The position numbers and the translations under genes were made by a program. The notes beneath the pieces are model-generated. The model was not told where the DNA came from. It searched no databases and saw nothing but the letters and a program-made list of their open reading frames with translations. 10,690 bases of DNA from Leptospira sp. (lineage in GTDB: Bacteria > Spirochaetota > Leptospiria > Leptospirales > Leptospiraceae): positions 1-10,690 of the forward strand of contig JAPZRK010000125.1 of assembly GCA_027531445.1 (NCBI GenBank). Reading direction: 5' to 3'. Shown here piece by piece: positions 5,783-10,690 of the stretch; positions within the stretch are counted from its first letter, which is position 1; every line of letters begins with the position of its first letter.

Positions 5783-6334
5783 ATGATACCTAGGCTTAAA
5801 GAAAAATACGAGAAGGTAATTCGCCCAGCTCTACAAAAGGACCTTGGGTTCGAGAGCGTAATGCGTGTTCCTAAACTAGAGAAAATTGTCATCAACGTTG
5901 GTATGGGAGAAGCGCATACCAACCCAAAGGCGATGGAAGCTTGTTTAGAAGAGATTGGTCAGATTACAGGTCAAAGGCCGGTGAAGACTTTCGCAAAGAA
6001 GTCGATTGCTGGTTTTAAAGTAAGAGAAGGCATGGTGCTGGGCTGTAAAGTTACACTTCGTGGCCAGCATATGTATGAGTTTTTAGATCGTTTTATTAAT
6101 ATTGCTCTTCCTCGGGTTCGTGACTTCCGTGGCGTCAATCCAAAAGGATTTGATGGTCGTGGAAATTACAATCTTTCAGTGAAAGAGCAAATCATTTTCC
6201 CAGAGATTCATTTTGATAAAATCAATACAATCTATGGGATTAACATCACCTTTGTTACGAGTACAGAAGTAGACAAAGAAGCGTTCGAATTATTTCAAGC
6301 TTTCGGCATGCCTTATCGTGCCGCGGGAAAATAG
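5783..6334 (+). CDS. rplE: 50S ribosomal protein L5
   Basis: L5 binds 5S rRNA with L18 and L25 and contacts the P-site tRNA elbow. The 183-aa product (E. coli 179) begins MIPRLKEKYEKVIRPALQKD and shows RVPKLEKIVINVGMGEA (28-44), TGQRPVKTFAKKSIAGFKVREG (as TGQRPVKTFAKKSIAGF at 62-78), LPRVRDFRGV (109-118) and the C-terminal FGMPYR. The start is 2 bases after rplX. In E. coli, S8 represses the spc genes by binding mRNA at the rplX-rplE junction; I could not recognise an S8-like site here. A 9-bp stem-loop lies at 5897-5923. rpsN begins 9 bases after the stop. Confidence 0.98.
   Translation: MIPRLKEKYEKVIRPALQKDLGFESVMRVPKLEKIVINVGMGEAHTNPKAMEACLEEIGQITGQRPVKTFAKKSIAGFKVREGMVLGCKVTLRGQHMYEFLDRFINIALPRVRDFRGVNPKGFDGRGNYNLSVKEQIIFPEIHFDKINTIYGINITFVTSTEVDKEAFELFQAFGMPYRAAGK
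5897..5923. repeat. 9-bp stem-loop in rplE
   Basis: GTTGGTATG (5897-5905) pairs perfectly with CATACCAAC (5915-5923) around a 9-base loop GGAGAAGCG. It encodes NVGMGEAHT of L5, about 115 bases into the gene. The purine-rich loop contains GGAG, a Shine-Dalgarno-like core, but no gene start follows. Confidence 0.65.
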
Positions 6335-6343
6335 GAGAGAGTC

Positions 6344-6529
6344 ATGGCGAAAAAATCGATGATGGAACGCCACGCCAAAAAGCAAAAATTCAAGGTGAGA
6401 GAGTACAATCGTTGCCCTCTTTGTGGTCGTTCACGCGCTTATTTGCGTCGCTTTGATATGTGTCGTTTGTGTTTCCGGGATCTTGCTAGCAAGGCCCAGA
6501 TACCTGGCGTAAGAAAATCCTCCTGGTAG
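6344..6529 (+). CDS. rpsN: 30S ribosomal protein S14, zinc-binding (type Z)
   Basis: S14 is a late-assembling protein of the 30S head near the A site. This is the short zinc-binding form: 61 aa, with ligands C24 and C27 (CPLC) and C40 and C43 (CRLC), unlike the ~100-aa zinc-free form of E. coli. The end reads QIPGVRKSSW, the family C-terminus. AGGAGA at 6333-6338, overlapping the rplE stop, precedes the ATG by 5 bases. Only this copy is visible in the window; whether a zinc-free paralogue exists elsewhere for zinc starvation cannot be seen. A 22-base gap leads to rpsH. Confidence 0.98.
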   Translation: MAKKSMMERHAKKQKFKVREYNRCPLCGRSRAYLRRFDMCRLCFRDLASKAQIPGVRKSSW

Positions 6530-6551
6530 AATGTAGGAAAGGTTATATAGA

Positions 6552-6950
6552 ATGAGTCTTTCAGATCCTATAGCAGATATGCTAACCCGAATCCGCAATG
6601 CACAACAAGCGAAACATGAGTTGTGTGTGATTCCGGGAAGTAAAATTAAGAAGTCCATCCTTGATCTTCTAAAAGAAGAAGGTTTTGTAGATGAGATCCA
6701 AACCGTAAAAAATGGTAGTTTTGACGACTTTCAAGTAAAATTGAAATACGATACGAATAAAAAACCTGTGATTCGGATGATTGAAAGGGTTTCTACCCCA
6801 GGTAGACGAGTTTACATCCAGTCTTCAGAAATACGTCCATTCCGAAATAACATCGGGACCATGATCATCTCAACATCGAAAGGTGTAATGACTGGGAAAA
6901 GGGCTCGTAAACTTAGAGTAGGAGGGGAAGTTCTTTGTAAGGTTTTCTAA
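6552..6950 (+). CDS. rpsH: 30S ribosomal protein S8
   Basis: S8 is a primary 16S rRNA-binding protein of the central domain and, in E. coli, the translational repressor of the spc operon. The 132-aa product starts MSLSDPIADMLTRIRNAQ, typical of S8, and ends with the RNA-binding core ISTSKGVMTGKRARKLRVGG (106-125) and EVLCKVF. Conserved STSKG and the Gly-Gly-Glu turn are intact, so rRNA binding should be normal. The ATG follows AGGAAAGG (6535-6542) by 9 bases. rplF starts 20 bases after the stop, with little Shine-Dalgarno character. Confidence 0.98.
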   Translation: MSLSDPIADMLTRIRNAQQAKHELCVIPGSKIKKSILDLLKEEGFVDEIQTVKNGSFDDFQVKLKYDTNKKPVIRMIERVSTPGRRVYIQSSEIRPFRNNIGTMIISTSKGVMTGKRARKLRVGGEVLCKVF

Positions 6951-6970
6951 CCAAACAAAGAATAATCATC

Positions 6971-7510
6971 ATGTCTCGAGTAGGTAAAAGCATCATCAAA
7001 CTTCCACCTAAAGTGGAAGTAAAAGCAGAAGTTAGCACTTTAACCGTTAAAGGTCCTTTGGGAGAGCTCAAATCTCCTATATATGAAGGAGTGGTTGCAA
7101 AGGTAGAAAATGGGGAATTGGTTTTCACTAGAAATAGCGAAGACCAGAAAGTCGTCGCATTGCATGGCTTAGTTCGCTCCCTCGCGATGAATAGCGTTAA
7201 GGGTGTCACTACCGGTTGGGAAAAAAATCTTGAAATCACAGGTGTAGGTTATCGTGCACAAAAGCGTGGTAAAGATTTAGTCATGAGCCTTGGTTACTCT
7301 CACGAGGTGGTTTTTCCTGAGCCAGCGGGTATCAAGATTGATGTATTGGATCAGCTAAAAATTAAAGTAACTGGCATTGATCGGCAGTTGGTTGGTCAAG
7401 TAGCGGCAGACATTCGATCGAAACGTCCTCCTGAACCATATAAAGGCAAAGGTGTTAAATACAGTGATGAATACATCCGTCGTAAAGCCGGTAAGACTGG
7501 TAAGAAGTAA
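6971..7510 (+). CDS. rplF: 50S ribosomal protein L6
   Basis: L6 has two similar domains and sits near the sarcin-ricin loop and factor-binding region. The 179-aa product (E. coli 177) begins MSRVGKSIIKLPPKVEV and shows TVKGPLGEL (25-33), the domain linker with LVRSLAMNSVKGVTTGWEK (67-85), ITGVGYRAQ (89-97) and the C-terminal signature RPPEPYKGKGVKY (152-164). The sequence ahead of the ATG (AATAATCATC) lacks a clear ribosome binding site, so translation may depend on coupling to rpsH. Two back-to-back inverted repeats lie near the start (7000-7020 and 7038-7052). rplR follows after 6 bases. Confidence 0.98.
   Translation: MSRVGKSIIKLPPKVEVKAEVSTLTVKGPLGELKSPIYEGVVAKVENGELVFTRNSEDQKVVALHGLVRSLAMNSVKGVTTGWEKNLEITGVGYRAQKRGKDLVMSLGYSHEVVFPEPAGIKIDVLDQLKIKVTGIDRQLVGQVAADIRSKRPPEPYKGKGVKYSDEYIRRKAGKTGKK
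7000..7020. repeat. 8-bp stem-loop near the start of rplF
   Basis: ACTTCCAC (7000-7007) pairs with GTGGAAGT (7013-7020) around CTAAA, beginning 29 bases after the first base of the ATG. A second repeat, CTTTAAC (7038-7044) and GTTAAAG (7046-7052), follows. Each alone is within chance expectation; the pair lies close to a start lacking a good ribosome binding site. Confidence 0.6.
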
Positions 7511-7516
7511 TTCGTT

Positions 7517-7885
7517 ATGATCAACAAAACAGCAAAAAATATACAAAGAAATCGAAGAGCGGAACGAGTTCGTTACAAACTCAAGGCCACTTCCGACAGA
7601 CCTAGGTTAGTATTCAATAAAACGAATCGTTACCTAACTGCACAAGTGATTGACGATACAAAAGGTGTCACCCTTGTTTACGCAACTACACTAGAGAAAG
7701 ATTTCCCTAAACACGAAAATTCAAAGAAAAGTAAAACTGCGGCTACGTTGCTCGGCAAGTTGATTGCAGAGAAAGCGAAGAAGGCCGGGGTGATGCAGGT
7801 AGTATTGGATCGTTCTGGAATGGTTTATCACGGTCGTATTGCTGCCTTTGCGGATTCTGCGCGCGAAGGTGGTTTGGAGTTCTAG
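7517..7885 (+). CDS. rplR: 50S ribosomal protein L18
   Basis: L18 binds 5S rRNA and, with L5, anchors it in the central protuberance. The 122-aa product (E. coli 117) has RRAERVRYKLKATSDRPRL (13-31), VFNKTNRYLTAQVIDD (32-47) and the C-terminal VVLDRSGMVYHGRIAAFADSAREGGLEF (core DRSGMVYHGR at 98-107, AREGGLEF at 115-122), which is diagnostic. The basic N-terminus is the 5S-binding arm. The ATG is 6 bases after rplF, with GGTAAGAAG as weak upstream purine sequence. rpsE starts one base after the stop, and the rpsE ribosome binding site GGAG lies inside rplR, implying coupling. Confidence 0.98.
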   Translation: MINKTAKNIQRNRRAERVRYKLKATSDRPRLVFNKTNRYLTAQVIDDTKGVTLVYATTLEKDFPKHENSKKSKTAATLLGKLIAEKAKKAGVMQVVLDRSGMVYHGRIAAFADSAREGGLEF

Positions 7886-7886
7886 G

Positions 7887-8393
7887 ATGATTTTAGAAGA
7901 AGAAACAAAAGAATTTACAGAGAAAGTAGTAAAAATCGACCGAGTGGCAAAGGTAGTGAAGGGTGGTAGACGCTTTTCATTTAACGCGCTTTCCGTGGTT
8001 GGAGATTCTAAAGGTAAAGTAGGAATTGGTTTTGGTAAGGCAAATGAAGTTCCGGATGCAATCCGTAAATCGATTGAATCAGCCAAAAAGAATTTAAAAT
8101 CTATACATTATATAGGACATACCGTTCCTCATGACGTAATTGGAAGTTTCAAGTCTGCACGTGTGATTCTAAAGCCGGCATCTCCCGGAACTGGAATTAT
8201 CGCAGGGGCCTCTGTTCGTTCCGTTTTAGAGAGAGCTGGCGTACAGGACGTACTTACTAAATCATGGGGTTCTTCAAATCCGATGAACATTGTAAAGGCG
8301 ACTATGGATGCACTCCAACAGTTGGAAACACCATCTATGGCAGTTAAAAGACGCGGAGTGAGCTTAAAACACTTGTTCGGTCAAGATTTATAA
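7887..8393 (+). CDS. rpsE: 30S ribosomal protein S5
   Basis: S5 helps form the mRNA entry channel and affects decoding accuracy; changes in its N-terminal loop give spectinomycin resistance in other bacteria. The 168-aa product (E. coli 167) shows VVKGGRRFSFNALSVVGD (23-40) with that loop intact, VGIGFGKANEVPDAIRK (45-61), and the C-terminal domain with KPASPGTGIIAGASVRSVLE (96-115) and LTKSWGSSNPMNIVKAT. The open frame extends upstream to 7839 inside rplR, but the ATG at 7887 is chosen: GGAG at 7876-7879 fits it, length matches the family, and the upstream codons would duplicate coding space of rplR. rpmD starts 11 bases after the stop. Confidence 0.98.
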   Translation: MILEEETKEFTEKVVKIDRVAKVVKGGRRFSFNALSVVGDSKGKVGIGFGKANEVPDAIRKSIESAKKNLKSIHYIGHTVPHDVIGSFKSARVILKPASPGTGIIAGASVRSVLERAGVQDVLTKSWGSSNPMNIVKATMDALQQLETPSMAVKRRGVSLKHLFGQDL

Positions 8394-8404
8394 AAGGAAA
8401 ACAT

Positions 8405-8584
8405 ATGGAAGAAGTATTGGTCACCCAAGAAAAAAGTTCTATTGGTATCATTCCGACCCATAAAAAAACTTTAATTGCATTGGGATTAAAGAAAAAAGGG
8501 CAAACTCGCAAACATAAAATGAGTCCTCAACTAAAAGGTATGCTAAGACAAGTTGGATACCTTTTGAAAGTGGACAAGGTATAG
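8405..8584 (+). CDS. rpmD: 50S ribosomal protein L30
   Basis: L30 is a small non-essential-type protein of the 50S subunit, absent from several bacterial groups. Reading from the ATG at 8405 gives 59 aa, the same length as E. coli L30: EEVLVTQEKSSIGIIPTHKK, then TLIALGLKKKGQTRKHKMSP and QLKGMLRQVGYLLKVDKV. The pattern of an initial strand, IG.IP.HK.TL.ALGL, and a C-terminal LLKV is the L30 ferredoxin-like fold. AAGGA at 8394-8398 precedes the ATG by 6 bases. Position between rpsE and rplO is canonical. The last third carries a 9-bp inverted repeat (8533-8565). The rplO GTG comes 4 bases after the stop. Confidence 0.96.
   Translation: MEEVLVTQEKSSIGIIPTHKKTLIALGLKKKGQTRKHKMSPQLKGMLRQVGYLLKVDKV
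8533..8565. repeat. 9-bp stem-loop at the 3' end of rpmD
   Basis: AAAAGGTAT (8533-8541) and ATACCTTTT (8557-8565) pair perfectly around 15 bases, with one further U-G pair possible outside. It ends about 20 bases before the rplO start and just ahead of its AAGG ribosome binding site (8576-8579). No U-run follows as in a terminator, since the right arm itself ends in TTTT and coding continues. Confidence 0.6.
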
Positions 8585-8588
8585 TTAT

Positions 8589-9128
8589 GTGGCAGCAGCA
8601 GAAAGAATTGAACATGCCCGTGGCTTTGGAAAAAAAAGAGTAAAAAAAATCACTTCACTTGGAAATAAGAATTTAGTTCCCATTCCAAAGGGCGCAAAGA
8701 CTTCGAAGAAACGAGTTGGACAAGGACCAGGATCTGGAATGGGAAAGACCTCCACTCGTGGATCTAAGGGACAGCGTGCACGTGCATCCTCAATGAAAAG
8801 AGGATTTGAAGGTGGACAGATGCCACTTCACAAGCGACTGCCAAAGCGTGGTTTTACAAATATCTTTTCAACAGAATTCCAACCAGTAAACCTTATTGCA
8901 CTAGCGAAGTCTGGTCTTTCTGGAGAAGTAACGCCAGAAATTCTTGAGAAAAGAAATTTAATTAAGTCGTCCGAAGGATTGATCAAGGTTTTGGGTACTG
9001 GTGAGATTACAGCTGCGATCACGATCACGGTTGATGGTGTGTCTGCCTCGGCAAAAGCAAAGATCGAAAAGGCTGGCGGAAAAGTAATCGTTAGAGAAAA
9101 GAAAAAAGTAGAAAAGAAAGAAGCTTAA
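8589..9128 (+). CDS. rplO: 50S ribosomal protein L15 with N-terminal extension
   Basis: L15 is a late-assembly protein deep in the 50S subunit. Core family motifs are KKRVGQGPGSGMGKTSTRGSKGQ (as KKRVGQGPGSGMGKT at 40-54), RGFEGGQMPLHKRLPKRGF (71-89) and VLGTGEI (134-140), with KIEKAGGKV near the end. The 179 aa exceed the usual ~145-150: about 25-28 residues, MAAAERIEHARGFGKKRVKK and onward, precede the normal beginning, and the lysine-rich C-terminus is longer. The start is a GTG; the frame has a stop at 8565-8567 and no ATG before the core, so GTG is the only reasonable choice. An out-of-frame ATG sits 2 bases before it. AAGG (8576-8579) is the likely ribosome binding site. secY follows after 3 bases. 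Confidence 0.96.
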   Translation: MAAAERIEHARGFGKKRVKKITSLGNKNLVPIPKGAKTSKKRVGQGPGSGMGKTSTRGSKGQRARASSMKRGFEGGQMPLHKRLPKRGFTNIFSTEFQPVNLIALAKSGLSGEVTPEILEKRNLIKSSEGLIKVLGTGEITAAITITVDGVSASAKAKIEKAGGKVIVREKKKVEKKEA

Positions 9129-9131
9129 TCA

Positions 9132-10511
9132 ATGTTTCAAACTATCGCAAATATCTTTCGTATACCAGAACTTAGGTCAAAAATATTTTTTACAATCGGG
9201 ATGTTGTTATTATTTAGAATGGGAACTCATGTAACCATTCCTGGTATAAACAGTTTGATTGTAACCGGTATTACAGCAGATCCGAGTGAAGGTTTTCTCG
9301 GTATGGTTGATTTATTTGCAGGTGGAGCTTTATTAAAGTTTTCTATTTTCGCACTTGGGATTATGCCTTATATTTCATCTTCGATCATTATGCAACTTGT
9401 AATGGTTCTCATTCCTTCATTGCAAAAAATGCAGAAAGAAGGGGAAGAGGGACGTAAGAAAATCCAACAGTATACAAAGTATGGCACCTTGCTTCTATGC
9501 GCCATTCAATCGCTTGCCGTCATTCAGTTAGCTAACTCATGGTCTACTGGGTCTGGAAATTCTCCAGCAAAATACCCTGGTCTTATCAATCCTTCTGTTG
9601 AATCTTATTTTCTTCCCTTAGCAATGTTGTCAATTACGACAGGCACTGTCTTGTTGATCTGGTTAGGTGAACAAATCACAGAGCGTGGCATTGGAAACGG
9701 TATTTCTCTTATCATCTTTGCAGGTATCATCGGAAGAATGCCGGAAGCATTGATCTCAATGTTCACCTCAGACACTTCTGATGCACTTTCTGTACTGATT
9801 CTGTTGATCATTTTTGTCGTGCTAATCGCTTTGACTGTCGTCCTAACTCAGGGAGTTCGAAGAGTTCCATTAAATTATGGAAAGCAAATGGTCGGAAGGA
9901 AAATGGTGCAAGCAAGAAGTCAGTCTATTCCTTTTAAGGTAAATAGCGCCAATGTAATGCCCATAATCTTTGCTTCTTCTCTAATTCTCTTCCCTCAAAC
10001 GATCGTTCAGTGGCTGTCGTCTAAGGGTGGACAGTGGGCAGGTTGGGCAGTTATGATGGATTATTTTAATCCATTTTCACAAATTTGGTACCACGCTTTA
10101 TTTTACTTTGTTATCTATACTTCTCTAATCATCTTCTTTGCATATTTTTACACTGCGATTCAGTTCAATCCGCAAGAACTGGCAGATAACTTAAAAAAAT
10201 ATGGTGGGTTCATCCCAGGTGTCCGTCCAGGCTCCCAAACCAAAGAGATGATCGAAAAGATTTTGAATCGAATTACATTACCCGGAGCCCTTTTTCTCGC
10301 AGGTCTTGCTCTTGCACCTTATTTGATCATTAAATTCTTGAATTTAGGATCCAACACTGGAGGTGGTACACTAGTTTACACGTTTGGTGGTACCTCTCTT
10401 CTTATCATGGTAGGTGTGGCATTGGAAACTTTGAAACAGATCGAAGCGCAACTTCTAATGAGAAACTATGGCGGTTTTATGAAAAAATCTAAAATCAAGG
10501 GTAGGGCATAG
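9132..10511 (+). CDS. secY: Preprotein translocase subunit SecY
   Basis: SecY is the channel of the Sec translocon in the inner membrane and works with SecE, SecG and SecA or the ribosome. The 459-aa product has ten hydrophobic segments, near residues 17-37, 70-92, 117-137, 158-178, 187-207, 219-240, 272-295, 318-342, 382-403 and 413-433. Signatures are the plug and second helix FAGGALLKFSIFALGIMPY (62-80), ITERGIGNGISLIIFAGI (182-199), the cytoplasmic C5 loop GGFIPGVRPGSQT (358-370) with the key arginine R365 for SecA and ribosome contact, and GTSLLIMVGVALET (420-433). Length matches other bacteria (443 in E. coli). The external loop around 136-156 is moderately long. The start is 3 bases after rplO, and adk begins 4 bases after the stop. 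Confidence 0.98.
   Translation: MFQTIANIFRIPELRSKIFFTIGMLLLFRMGTHVTIPGINSLIVTGITADPSEGFLGMVDLFAGGALLKFSIFALGIMPYISSSIIMQLVMVLIPSLQKMQKEGEEGRKKIQQYTKYGTLLLCAIQSLAVIQLANSWSTGSGNSPAKYPGLINPSVESYFLPLAMLSITTGTVLLIWLGEQITERGIGNGISLIIFAGIIGRMPEALISMFTSDTSDALSVLILLIIFVVLIALTVVLTQGVRRVPLNYGKQMVGRKMVQARSQSIPFKVNSANVMPIIFASSLILFPQTIVQWLSSKGGQWAGWAVMMDYFNPFSQIWYHALFYFVIYTSLIIFFAYFYTAIQFNPQELADNLKKYGGFIPGVRPGSQTKEMIEKILNRITLPGALFLAGLALAPYLIIKFLNLGSNTGGGTLVYTFGGTSLLIMVGVALETLKQIEAQLLMRNYGGFMKKSKIKGRA
10056..10074. repeat. 8-bp stem-loop in secY
   Basis: ATGGATTA (10056-10063) and TAATCCAT (10067-10074) are perfect complements around TTT. A related repeat, TAAATTC (10331-10337) with GAATTTA (10340-10346), lies further on. 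Arms of this size are expected once or twice by chance in the window. Confidence 0.5.
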
Positions 10512-10515
10512 TAGT

Positions 10516-10690
10516 ATGAAACGTTTGATATTTATGGGCCCTCCTGGTGCTGGAAAGGGAACTCAAGCAGATATTATAAAAGCAAAATTCAATATACCAC
10601 AAATCTCTACTGGGGATATGTTACGTGCCGCGGTTAAAAATGGTACGCAAATGGGTTTGGAAGCTAAAAAATTTATGGACGCTGGAGACC
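10516..10690 (+). CDS. adk: Adenylate kinase (3' partial)
   Basis: Adenylate kinase interconverts ATP plus AMP and two ADP in the cytoplasm. The first 58 residues are in the window: MKRLIFMGPPGAGKGTQAD carries the P-loop GPPGAGKG (8-15) that holds the ATP phosphates, followed by IPQISTGDMLRAAVKNGT, the AMP-binding start of the NMP domain with the conserved STGDMLR. The rest, including the lid, is cut off by the window end. The ATG lies 4 bases after the secY stop; AGGG at 10503-10506, within the last secY codons, is the likely ribosome binding site. A secY-adk pair is a common arrangement at this point of the spc operon. Confidence 0.97.
   Translation, partial: MKRLIFMGPPGAGKGTQADIIKAKFNIPQISTGDMLRAAVKNGTQMGLEAKKFMDAGD

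Noticed and set aside
5765..5800. S8 translational operator at the rplX-rplE junction
   Set aside because: Only a short ATCATGAT palindrome is visible; nothing resembling the S8 rRNA site could be recognised by eye.
6913..7239. Antisense open frame of 108 codons opposite rpsH and rplF
   Set aside because: It lies opposite two certain ribosomal protein genes, has no family resemblance and is explained as a shadow of their codon usage.
7839..7886. Upstream start for rpsE inside rplR
   Set aside because: The downstream ATG at 7887 has a fitting ribosome binding site and gives normal S5 length.
7721..8086. Antisense open frame of 121 codons opposite rplR and rpsE
   Set aside because: Same reasoning: no recognisable motif, opposite conserved coding sequence.

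Overview
The window is one uninterrupted stretch of the bacterial S10-spc ribosomal protein operon, entirely on the plus strand. It begins inside rpsJ (S10) and ends inside adk (adenylate kinase). Gene order is canonical: rpsJ(partial)-rplC-rplD-rplW-rplB-rpsS-rplV-rpsC-rplP-rpmC-rpsQ-rplN-rplX-rplE-rpsN-rpsH-rplF-rplR-rpsE-rpmD-rplO-secY-adk(partial). Every gene is intact apart from the two cut by the window edges. The longest gap between genes is 23 bases, several genes abut or overlap by 4 bases, and no promoter, terminator, tRNA, mobile element or CRISPR array is visible.

The organism is most likely a spirochaete of the genus Leptospira or a close relative. This rests on remembered family features, not on a search: the S10 sequence, the enlarged L14 (130 aa) with an internal insertion, L15 with a long basic N-terminal extension, and L24 with an N-terminal extension. 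Base composition is AT-rich to moderate by eye. The species cannot be decided here.

Layout: positions 1-4734 hold the S10-operon part (S10, L3, L4, L23, L2, S19, L22, S3, L16, L29) and 4738-9128 the rest of the ribosomal cluster (S17, L14, L24, L5, S14, S8, L6, L18, S5, L30, L15). Positions 9132-10511 hold secY, the protein-conducting channel, and 10516 onward the start of adk. Together they build both ribosomal subunits and the membrane channel to which ribosomes dock; adk balances adenine nucleotides.

No undescribed system was found. The one signal the genes do not explain is a set of long, perfect inverted repeats inside coding sequence. The strongest are a 28-base perfect palindrome in rpsJ (1-28) and two 13-base arms separated by one base in rplC (337-363). 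Weaker stem-loops lie in rplB, rpsS, rplE, rplF, rpmD and secY. The two longest are far beyond what a random 10.7 kb sequence should contain and merit a comparative check. Lesser points are lineage-type protein extensions, an L3 without the methylatable glutamine, and an L15 GTG start overlapped by an out-of-frame ATG.
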